From the NCBI GenBank assembly GCA_905221605.1, contig CAJNDS010002444.1, forward strand, positions 358,765 to 422,764: 64,000 nt of DNA, read 5' to 3'. Below are positions 41,359-51,500 of this stretch, piece by piece. Position 1 is the first letter of the stretch. The number at the start of each line of letters is the position of its first letter. Under the pieces are notes generated by a model. That model searched no databases. It was given only the letters and a program-made list of their open reading frames with translations, and was not told the origin of the DNA. The DNA is from Symbiodinium natans (Eukaryota > Sar > Dinophyceae > Suessiales > Symbiodiniaceae). A program made the position numbers and the translations under genes.

Positions 41359-42499
41359 GGTTTAGGGTTTAGGGTTTAGGGTTTAGGGTTTAGGGTTTAG
41401 GGTTTAGGGTTTAGGGTTTAGGGTTTAGGGTTTAGGGTTTAGGGCTTAGGGTTTAGGGTTTAGGGTTTAGGGTTTAGGGTTTAGGGTTTAGGGTTTAGGG
41501 TTTAGGGTTTAGGGTTTAGGGTTTAATACGGCTAGCCTTTTTGGGGGTCCCTTAAAGTGGATTCTATTCTATTTGGCGTGTAAACGGGGTGCCCCTATTC
41601 TCGGAAACACCCCGTTAGTTAGTTATTTACAGAAGCATGCGCTCAAAAGAGCTAATTATCCTAAATAGCCTTATCTATGTGGGGAACCTAGGGGGGGTAG
41701 TATAGAGGGGGGTAGTAGGGGAACCCATGACAAAATGAAGCATGAGAGTGAATGTGGCAATTACCATGTAGGGCCGATTTCCCACTTTGGGGGGGTGTTC
41801 CTTCAGCTTCAGCAAGCCCTGTCTTAGGCTTGTTGGTGTTTAGGGTTTAGGGGTTAGGGTTTAGGGTTTAGGGTTTAGGATTTGGGGTTTAGGGTTTAGG
41901 GTTTAGGGTTTAGGGTTCATACCTTCAGCTCCCGTGGGTTTCAGAGCTTCATAAGTTCCAAGTTCTACGCGAAGGTGCTTGAACTCCGAACCCTGAATTT
42001 CACCTTGAGTATATTAGGTTTTAGGGTTTAGGGTTTAGGGTGCAGGGTTTTAGGGTTGTGAGAGGGGCTCGTGTCAGCACGAAACCCCTAGTAAGCCCGC
42101 CAAGAAAGCCCAAAAAAGGCTTTAAGGCTTCGGTTTGTTCGCTCAGGGTATTTGGCTACACCCTACTTATGTAAAACTTGTAACTTTTTGAGTTTCCATA
42201 GTTGGTAGGAATCATGCAGTTTCGCCGTTTTATTCCTTGGTTATTGGAGAGTAAGAAAAACATATGGTATTTGGTGGTTTCCGAGATTGGGGGGGGGGGG
42301 GGTACCTCATCGGGGTCCCTGTTGTAAGGGAATCCTACTATTTGGGGGTTTATTTTCGGGGTCCCCTATAAACTCCATAAACCCTATTATAAACGCCATA
42401 AAGCCCTAAACCCTAAACCCTATTTTCGTAAACCCCCTTGTGCTAAACACATGGCGAAAGAGCCACGACTTGTGCCAGCACTCGTGCGGCGCTGCCCAG
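41359..42499. repeat. Intron-like region
   Basis: TTTAGGG 41358-41525, MITE-like DNA (41545-41740), TTTAGGG 41838-41920 and 42015-42060, MITE-like 42283-42370, a short CCCTAAA at 42405-42422. No further exon seen. Confidence 0.45.
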
Positions 42500-42540
42500 G
42501 TACAAAGAAGAACTTCCCAAGGAGACAGCCGAGCATGCAG
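42500..42540 (+). CDS. Candidate micro-exon, unrecognised
   Basis: GCGCTGCCCAG acceptor; after one base the frame reads YKEELPKETAEHA and ends GCATGCAG|GGTATAGG. TTTAGGG follows from 42545. Confidence 0.4.
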
Positions 42541-43512
42541 GGTATAGGGTTTAGGGTTTAGGGTTTAGGGTTTAGGGTTTAGGGTTTAGGGTTTAGGGTG
42601 TAGGGTGTTTCTGGGGGTAGTTACATGGGCCCTTATCATGGTCCCTTACCTCCCTTTCAATTCTGAAGTATGCGCCCTCGGGTTGGGTATACAAGGGGTA
42701 TGTAAGGGGTCCGCTGTTAAGGTCCCATAGTACGGGACCGTGTACCTACCCTTAGTGTGTACCCTAACCCTATTTCCTGAGTCGTTTTGACGCCTGGGGA
42801 GCCCTTGAAGGGTTGACTTTGCTCGGATTCCCTTAGTGGATCGGATGCTTGGAGGTTCATGGGTACTTATAACCCCTATTATAAGTCTACTTATAACCTA
42901 CTTAGAGGACTTAGGGGGCTTATAAGTACAGGTATAATTGGGGTGAGAAGTACCCTGAACCTCCAAGTACACATGGAATGCCACAGAGAACATGTCATGT
43001 GGATAGCCTCCGCAAGCATGACGTGCACAAATCGGGGCTTCAAAGTACTTCTAGTAACCAGTATGGCCACTAGTCACTAGAAGTAGGTTGAATAGGTTGT
43101 AGCCAAGACCCGGTGATTCCATACATAACGGGTGCGTGAGACTGGTGGAGGCCCCTAAACCCGAAAACCCTGAACGGCACCACGAAGTTTCCACACCCCT
43201 CACACTTTTGGACCATAAACCACTGTAACACTTGACCCCAGGCCCCTACGCCCGAATGTGACTAAACCCCAAACCCTTACCGTCGCTCAAGGAGGGTAGG
43301 GTTTAGGGTGTAACAGTTCAGGGGCTCAGGGGTTAGGGGGATCTGTGGTGGCGAGAGGCTCCGTTGGGATTTCGGCCGGCCTAGTCAGGACGTTAGGAGC
43401 GCATGTGATCTGGGGAGTGGCTTCCGAGGCTTTTAAAAGCCCGAAAGCACCCAAAACCTACGGATTACCCCTAAACCCTAAACCCTAAATCCTAAATCCT
43501 AAACCCTAAACA
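42541..43512. other. Intron-like region with MITE-like elements
   Basis: TTTAGGG 42545-42605, MITE-like 42615-42745 and 42848-42967, unique 42970-43470, a short CCCTAAA 43475-43510 ending in the CCCTAAACAG acceptor. Confidence 0.5.
42848..42967. mobile_element. MITE-like element, CTTGGAGGTTC family
   Basis: CTTGGAGGTTCATGGGTACT on the left and AGTACCCTGAACCTCCAAG on the right bound 120 bp. Same ends as 272-416; middle sequence shared in part (ACTTATAACC, CTTATAAGTACAG). Confidence 0.75.
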
Positions 43513-43587
43513 GGAGCTGGAAGCCCAGCTCATAGCAGCCAAAACCAACCTGCCGGACCAGCTAGTCGACCTGCAGCTTGGCTGTGG
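43513..43587 (+). CDS. Candidate exon, unrecognised
   Basis: CCCTAAACAG acceptor built on the repeat, phase 0 reading ELEAQLIAAKTNLPDQLVDL then QLGCG. Heptad-like, possible coiled coil. A MITE-like hairpin follows at 43595. Confidence 0.5.
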
Positions 43588-43594
43588 ATTTATT

Positions 43595-43695
43595 TGGGTG
43601 GCTGTCAAAATTATGATCCCTTTTGGGGTACCCAAACATTAGGTGCCGTATTGTAATAGGGATCCAAAAGGGGCCATAATTTTAACAAGCACCCA
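43595..43695. mobile_element. MITE-like hairpin element, 101 bp
   Basis: TGGGTGGCTGTCAAAATTAT and AAGGGGCCATAATTTTAACA plus CACCCA are arms of a long imperfect inverted repeat (CAAAATTATGATCCCTTTTGG against CCAAAAGGGGCCATAATTTT). No other copy noticed. Confidence 0.75.
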
Positions 43696-44474
43696 TTTGT
43701 GTTATTGTTAGTTTTGTTGCTTTTTTTTGGCGGGGGGGGGGGGGGAAGGGTTTAGGGTTTACTGTTTTTTTTGTTTTTCTTTGCGGGGGGGAGGAATGGT
43801 TTAGGGTTTAGGGTTTTGGGTTTTGGGGTTTAGGGTTCTGTGCCGATTGTGAGGGGTTTGAGGAAGGGCATTTTGTATGAGAAGTCAGCAGCTCCCACGC
43901 CCCCAACAGTCAAAAGCCTTTAACAACCTCAAGCCCCATGCTTACAGCCCCAAGCCCGACACCCCTAAGCCTTAACCCTGAATTCTGTGATTTGTGGTAC
44001 GGAGGGCTCTGAATTTTCGGGACCCAAGGTTCACCTTAAGGGAGTGCAGGCTGGGGGGGGGTCCACCTAGCAAACTCCCTACGTCTCCCCATGCTTTCAG
44101 CCTTCCGAGCGCAACCTGAAACCCTAAACCCTCAGGACCCCCCAAAAAGCCCCGCGAGCCCCCCCCCCAGAACCCCAGAGGCCCAAGGACCCCCAAAAAG
44201 GGTCCAGCTAAGCCCCTCAAAGGGCTTAGGGTTTAGGGTTTATAAGGGTTTAACCCTAAACCCTAAACCCTAAACCCTAAACCCTAAACCCTAAACCCTA
44301 AACCCTAAACCCTAAACCCTAAACCCTAAACCCGCAAAGGTCTCGAAGAGCTCCTGGAGGCCCAATTAGGCCCAATTTTCGGTCGAAACGTTCGTTCAAA
44401 ACCTCTTTGGGACCCAAACCCTCCACGATTTCTAGAAACCCCAAACCCTAAACCCAAGCCTTAAGACGCCGAAG
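43696..44474. repeat. Intron-like region
   Basis: G run 43733-43745, TTTAGGG-like 43748-43840, unique to 44225, then TTTAGGGTTTATAAGGGTTTAACCCTAAA (44227-44262), another head-to-head junction, and CCCTAAA to 44335. Confidence 0.5.
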
Positions 44475-44550
44475 GATGGGTTCGTTTGGCGAGACGCGGC
44501 TGACCGAAAGTTACATCGGTGCCGAACCTGCGGCGTGGCTCAAGTCTTAG
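44475..44550 (+). CDS. Candidate exon, CxxC-containing, unrecognised
   Basis: ACGCCGAAG acceptor; phase 0 reading DGFVWRDAADRKLHRCRTCG then VAQV. The CRTC is zinc-ribbon-like, but one pair is not enough to call a domain. TTTAGGG from 44551. Confidence 0.45.
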
Positions 44551-45197
44551 GTTTAGGGTTCAGGGCTTAGCTTGGGCAGTTTGGGGTTTAGGGTTTCGGG
44601 TTTAGGGTTTAGGGTTCAAGGACCCCGAAACCCCCAACCCTAAGCCTTTAACCCTAATGTTAACGTCCTTTGTATAAATGGGGTGGTAATAGTAATATTC
44701 GCCGGGCCAGAGGGCCCCAGCCGAAGACTACTTTCCATTAGGGGAGGTTTTCGGGCCGATGTATGTAAACAAGTCTATACAGGGGTCCGGTGATAATAGT
44801 AATGGGGTGGTAGTTGCAAAATTTTTCCGGCCAGGAATTGAACATTTTGCTGAAAATGGCTCAAGAGTTCCATTGCAGAGAAGACTTTTCAGCTGAGCTG
44901 GCTTGAAAGAGCTCCGAGGCTCAGTCTCTAGAGAAGCAGATCCTGACAGCTGACCCCCTCCAGACCCCCAGACCCCCAGAATCCGCATTATTGACGCCCC
45001 CTCTTTTTTTCTCCACCCCTCCAAACCCCGGGGGCCAAAACAAGATTGGGGGGGGGGGGGGGGTTATTAAAGGGACCCTAACATTAAGCCCCATGTACTC
45101 ACAAAAACCCTCAAGCCCTAAAAGCTCTCAACCGGCCTGACCCTTTGAAGCCCCAGACCCTAAACCCTCAACCCTCAACCCTAAACCCTAAACCCTA
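44551..45197. repeat. Intron-like region up to the retrotransposon insertion
   Basis: TTTAGGG-like to 44615, unique 44640-45150 without a supported exon, then CCCTAAA/CCCTCAA 45157-45197, the target tract of the LTR element. Confidence 0.5.
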
Positions 45198-45484
45198 TGC
45201 GGAGCTGCAATTGGTATTGTAGAAAAGAGTTAGTGTTGAGAGTTGGAAGGGTTAATGAACCCGGAAATCATGTTTGGCTCAAGATGGGCTTGAACAGAAA
45301 GCCACAAGTTCAAAAAGCAGTGCCTGGGTTCTTAGGGTTTGGTAAGGGTGTGGATTCCTTCCCCCTTTCCTTCCCCCCTGGGTTGCTCTTATCCGTGTTC
45401 TTGTTTGTTTCTTGGTTCGATCTGGGAAATATAAGTTCAGGGCGATTAGGGGAGTTGATTTCCTTCCTTGGTTGTCCCCCCGTA
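45198..45484 (+). repeat. 5' LTR
   Basis: Starts TGCGGAGCTGC and ends GTCCCCCCGTA; TG...TA rather than TG...CA. It contains GTTTGGCTCAAG (45272-45283), which matches the 3' end of the dinoflagellate spliced leader, and a 100-bp internal part (about 45359-45459) that recurs inverted at 52155-52253. Confidence 0.88.
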
Positions 45485-45504
45485 GGTTATGAGCCCAAAT
45501 TAGG
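45485..45504 (+). promoter_or_regulatory. Primer-binding site, initiator tRNA-Met anticodon arm
   Basis: GGTTATGAGCCCAAATTAGG begins right after the LTR. The first 13 bases are complementary to GGGCTCATAACC, the anticodon stem and CAU loop of eukaryotic initiator tRNA-Met. Copia-type elements prime from a half tRNA that ends in this loop, so the match fits that mode rather than the usual 3'-CCA primer. Confidence 0.7.
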
Positions 45505-45551
45505 TTCCCTGCGGTTGAGTGTTGTCTTAAGATCTTTGGGATCAAGAAGCA

Positions 45552-48500
45552 ATGCCTTCTCCGAAGCGATGGCTCCAACCTGCCTCGGATGGTGGACAAA
45601 ATGGTGGAGCTGGAAATGGTGCAGCTGAGTCTCTGGGTGAAAGATCGGTGTTGGAAGAGGTGATTCCCGGCGCTGAAGAACATCTGGAAGAAGCCTTGGT
45701 TGCAGAAAGCCCCAATGTGGGTATGAATCCCAATGTGGATATGGTTAGCAATACTGAAGCTGAAGGACGTGCTGTCTCTGTATCGCCAAAGCCTGGTGAG
45801 AAAAGGAACTGGGATGCGACTGGTGGTATAGATCGTGAAATGGAGGTGACTGTTTTACGAGTGTTGCACAAACACGGGTATCAGCCGTCGACTTCGACTT
45901 CGGGTCGAATGGTAGACCAAGAGTCTCAGACCGATCTGATTGGAGAAGTGCTGCAAGCGGCCAGGAGGCCTCTGAACAAGATCAAAAGGGATCCATCTTC
46001 GAGTTCCCAAGGTGGTGGAAGCGGTCACGAACAGAAGGGTGCGGACAGCTTTGAAGCTGCACCTGCTGCTGAATACGCCATGGGGGAGGAGGAGATCCTA
46101 CAGATGGAGGCTGAGAGGTTGCGACAGTTGTCAGAAGAAGAGGACGAGATGCGTCAGGTCTCTGAAAGGGATGGTTTTCGGAAAGATGAGCATCTGATCA
46201 AAGCGTGCGATGGGACAACGTGGGAATGGCACCTCCATGAAGATGGGAGACAATATTATTACTGCCTGGATACGCAGGAAAGCAAGTGGACATTGCCGGT
46301 GGTAGGTGAAAAGATGAAGAGTGACGAGGTGGTTGGGTCTCCTTCGGGCAATGAGCTGGAAATGGAGGCGGCACTGGATTCTTCATCCTCTACTCCGAAG
46401 ACTGAGTCTACGAGGGCATTCCAGGGTAGTGTAAATAGTTTAGGTGAAAAAGATTTTTTTTCCTCTACTATCAGGGATAGCGGTCCTAGGGCTGGTGGTG
46501 ACGCCCCGACCTCGGGTTCTCCTGATGAGGAGGAGATTCCTGGAAACCGAGCAGACATCGCTGGAGCTCAACATCTGGATCGGGAAGGAATGGGAGCACT
46601 TTCTGAGGGTGTGGCAGCGGTGGAATCGGTAGGTCCAGAAGAAAAAATTCCCAATGTGGAGATCGGAACTGTGTCGGCTGCAGAAGAGCGAGTGGTGGAT
46701 GTGGTACCTGTCGTTCAGGAATGTGGTCCTGGAGATTCGGAAGACGGAGGGAAAAGGTCGTGTGTTGCGACTGAGGAGGTCTCTTCGTTTGGTGCCAAGA
46801 TTCCTGCCATTCAAGGGGAAAAAGAAGCTTCTGGAATAGCTGGAGACACGGAAGATCTGAAAAATGAGGCCTGGAGCGCCAATGATGCGCGGGTCGATGC
46901 GCCAGATATTACCTGGAGTGCGAAGGAAGCACGGGTTGAGGTGCATATGGTGTTACGTTCCACGGGCGACTGCAACAATGGGGCGCAGGTCTCCGCAGCA
47001 GCTGATGATGGAGGTTCACAGGTGGACGCACTGGTGCAACCTGAAGTTAGCCGCGAGGAACGGAATAGCAAAGGCTACACCGGAGCCGATGAGGCAGCTG
47101 TGGTCAACGATGGTGGAAATTCTCCTTTGGAAGCCTTGGAACCAAAGGAGCCTGCGGTGGAAGAAAGCGTGCCTGCCGTGGATGATCGACTCAATCGCCC
47201 TGCAGTGGAAGAAAATTTGCCTGCTGCAGAAGGTGTGACAAAGGACTCCAATGATGGGTCCACTCCCATGAAGGGAGAAGTGTTGCCGTCTGGAAGTTCG
47301 CCGGAAGTCGACACCGAGCGAACTACAGCAGATGAGGCAAAGCCTTTGGCGGAGAAAAAGGGAGGTCCTGAAATCCAGGAGCACAAAAAAGATGAGCTTG
47401 TGGGACTCGTGGAGCAGGACGAGCAGTGTGACCCAAAGGTGAAGACAAAGGATGCGCCAGGAGCCGATGATACAGAGGTGGTTTCTGAAGAACATGCAAA
47501 GAAAGTGCCCCGAGCGGGAGCCTTGGAATCACCTGGGACACATTGCTATCAAGAGGGAGATGAGATCATGGGTCTAGTGCGCTGCATCAATGGGTATGGA
47601 GCCTTTTTGGACCATGGTGATATGAATGTATTGGTTCCTGCAGAAGGGAACAATGCATATCAGTTCAAATTTGGTGATACTGTCAATGGAACAGTGAAAC
47701 GAGTGGAAGATGATGGTACCATAATCTTGGACACCTTTCTGGTTTTGGAAGAGGACGTGGAGGACTCTTCTTCGACGCTGCGGAAATGGAAACCCAGCGG
47801 CTGGAGTACGTGGTGGACGGATTCATGGTATGCTGGTCAATGGTACCAAGATTCCAACGGTCAATGGGACTGGAAACAGGAGGAAGAGCAATCCGATGAA
47901 GAGCTTGTGGTACAGGAGTTATCCTCTGAAGAACGAGAAGAAAGGCAACTTTATGGAGAAAAGATCTACAAAGCTCTTCTGGAGAATGGAAACGAAGATG
48001 AAGCCTATGTTGGCAAAATTACTGGGATGCTGTTGGGTCGCCCGATGGAAGATTTACAGGAGTGTGTTGCAGATCAGGCATTCCTCAATGCGGAAGCTCG
48101 GCGCGCGTATGGCATCTTGCAAAATGATGGTTGGAAGCCTGATGGTACAGAAAGCACAGGCTTGGGGAAGTTAACCACTTTTTCCCGAAAACAGTACCAC
48201 AACGCGCTTTTCGAACTGGCATGCAGAAAAAGGAGATTTACTCGACCAGTTGTGGGTGAAGCGGTGGCAACGGTGCTGAATCAAGGGGAAGATGAGTTTT
48301 GGAACGCGCTTTGGTTGGACACCAAGCTATTTTTGCAGGAGCTTGATGGTGCAGTGCAATCCATGAGCAAAAGGGAGAACAAGCCAATGGAAGCCTACAT
48401 GGACCCTGACCAGTACAAAAAGGCTCACATGACTCCACAGACTGTGTCACCTGGATACAGCAAACTGTGCAAGTTCTTCAATAAGGGAAGGTGTCGCAAC

Positions 48501-51500
48501 GGTGATGGTTGTCCCTATGAGCATCGTCGTTATGGTGAAGGTTGGCCAGGAGGAGGGTCAACTGATCCAAAGAATAGCCAAGAAGCTGATGATGAGGATG
48601 GGAACATCGGTGACCCTCCCACAGAGGAAGGTACAGTGGATGAGGCACAGCAGGAGCGGGAGGATTTGGCCTTCCGGGCCAAGTACAATTTTGGCAAAGG
48701 TGCATCAAAGGGTGAACCTACGTCGGGTGAGCCAAAAGGTCGTCTGTGTCTGTATTACAATCAAGGTGGTTGTAAATATGGGACTACATGCAGGTATCTT
48801 CACAACGATGACATAGCATTGGAAGGGACTTGGGAGCCCGGCAAATCTTGGGACAATGCTTCCAGGAAGGCACTAAGGGACGCAGGGTTCCACCATTGCT
48901 GTTTCGATTATTACCTCAGAGGACGTTGCCGGAAAGGGTCAAATTTCTGCAAGTACTCCCACGACGAGATGTCAGAGGAGCGGCTGACGCTCCTGAAACA
49001 CTTGGTACAGGTGGCCAATCAGGTCCGGTTTGAAAAAGAGAGAGGATGGGAGATTACGGATAGAAGCACTTTTCAGCCACCTGCGAGTGGGGGAGCTGAA
49101 TCTTCCTCATCCTCGGCACCAAAAGCGCTGCAAATGACCAATGTGTCACAAAAAGAAGGTGAAAAAGGTATTCTGGATGAAGCAGAAGCTGATGAACAAA
49201 AGAATTCGGTGGCTGCATCCACTGGTACTCGGCTTCAAAATCCGGAGGAGCCAATTGAAAATTGGATGGCTCGCAACGAACACCTGTGGGTGTATACCCC
49301 TCATGTAAGTGAGGTGATGATTACGCTTGGTGTGACCAATGTGTCGGACTTGCAAGAGTTCATCTTTGTGGAAGATTTGGTTGACAAAGGGATCAACAAA
49401 GTGACCGCATGCAAAATTCTGCAATTGGTTGGTGATGTCCGATATCGCCCGGGAGGACCGGAAAAAGCAGTTCCTTCTGATGCATCCGTACGGGTACAAC
49501 AATCTTCTGGGAACAAAGGAACTGGAAGAGCGGCGGCGCGAACCCTCACTCAGGTGCGTGAAGCTGAAGACTCCGGTGCAAAAACCATGCCGAGAGGCTC
49601 CTATCGGGAGCTTTTTGATAAGGTCAGGTACCGTGATGGTTGGACGCTTGCGCAGAGGTCTCCGTTGTGCGTACAGAAGCTGCGGTTGGTGGGAGTTGGA
49701 ATGCCGCCGGTGAATCCACCAACAAAAAAATATCGGTCAAGATCAAACCCTGTGAGAAGGGGAAGGCCCTTGCTGGACAAAAAACAAGTGCGACAGGTGC
49801 CACGCTCTCGGTCACAACGACGAGTGCAACCGGCGGAAGTGGTGGAAAAGCCGAAGCCACTGGAACTGAAGCCTCGTGGTGGGTTGTCGTATCGGTTCAG
49901 CAGAGCGTGGGCAGATGTGGTGGATGATGATGAACAGGCGGAGGCCTTGGTCTCGTATGCCGCTTCCTCAAGCGATTCAAGCGAAGAGGAGACCAATGCC
50001 GCGCAACGCCTGAAGGAAATCTTTTTGCAAGAAAGGGATTCACAGAGAACTGCGAATCGTGGCAATGTTCCGCAAAGTGGTTCTTCAGGCTCCAATGACG
50101 GGCCGAAAAAATCGGTTCACCTTGGCGAAGGGCGCGACAAAGCGTCGCGGGGGGAGACCCGCCAAGAAGTGACTTCGCAAGTTTTTTCGCTACCACAACC
50201 TTCTCGTCGAGCTGAACGGTCTCAAAAAAGAGCAAGGGATGGTTCAGTTATGGTTGGTTCGCTGGCGGTGGGCTCCACGGATGAGGTTTTACCTGGGCAA
50301 GGTGTTGCTGGACAGGTGAATGTATCTGAAAGCGCTCAAGTTCTTCCTGGGCAAGAAGTGGCTGGACAGGAGACGGCGCTGGAAGGAGCAGTACAAATTT
50401 CTGGCGAGGAGACTGACCAAAAAGAAGGAGAAGGTGGGAGCAATGAACTCCGTGGTGATGGTGCGAAGATATTGGATGTTTGTCCGGTGAGGAATGACCT
50501 TCAGCAATTGCTGGTTAAAGGTCTTCTGACTCGGATTTATTGGAAGGTTGCAGTTGGCAAGTTGCCGGTGGGGCAAAGAGACTGCCAAAAAGGGTCCAAT
50601 AAGATGGATCGAAATTTGGTTATTAGCATGTCATCCGAGGGTGCAAGCGAACAGGATGAGAACCTGGCACTGGAGGACGATGCTGATCAGTCAATGGGTG
50701 ACGGTGCGATGGTAGTTCTGGTGTATGATCCAAGGACGCTGATTCAGTCGCCAACAACTGATTGGGTTATGCGTCGCGGTCTTACCGATCGTTCCGTCTG
50801 GCCAGCAATGGCGTACATGGCACAGAGGATACGTGCTGAAATGGTTCAAGTGGATGAAATGAATGCCCAGCTAGGGACTGGAGCACTCCTTTTTCAAAGG
50901 AGAGATCAAGGACATTATAGTGACCTGCATCATTCGTTCCATGACAACCCGTGCTTGCCGGCGGTGGGAAATTACCCTCTTTCGGTGATGGGTGCCTTGT
51001 TGTCTCCTGGTCTGGAAGGGGAATTCAAGAATACTGACAAGTTTGGAACTGCTATGGAGGCAATTGCCTATGATTGGAGTCGCAGTCCAGGCATGGAAGT
51101 TCACATTGAACTTATGGCGAGGGTAGCCAAAATGGTTCACCCGTTCCTGAATCTTGGAGCCCAGGGGTCGGTGATGGTTTCGGAACTTCTCTGGCAGCGC
51201 GGGAGGGCCCGGTTGATGGAGTTCCTTCAAGCGGCGACTTGTGCAGACCAATTGGAGGCTCTCTGGAGAAGGATGGACGACGATGCTGATGAAGAGGTGG
51301 ATCCTTCGACAGCGGTGCTGGAAGTTCTTGGACCAGAGGATGCGGTACTTGATCAAGGGAACAATGAATCCCTTATTCCCATTGAAGATGCTGGAGGTGA
51401 GACAAGTGGTGACACTGGAGGGGATGGCAAAGCGCCAGAGGTTTCTCCGGAAGAGGAGACATCCAGTGGGTCATCAAGACTGGCGGACACAAGGATTTTC

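Noticed and set aside
45485-45504. A tRNA gene
   Set aside because: Only the complement of an anticodon arm is present; there are no other tRNA arms, so it is a primer site.
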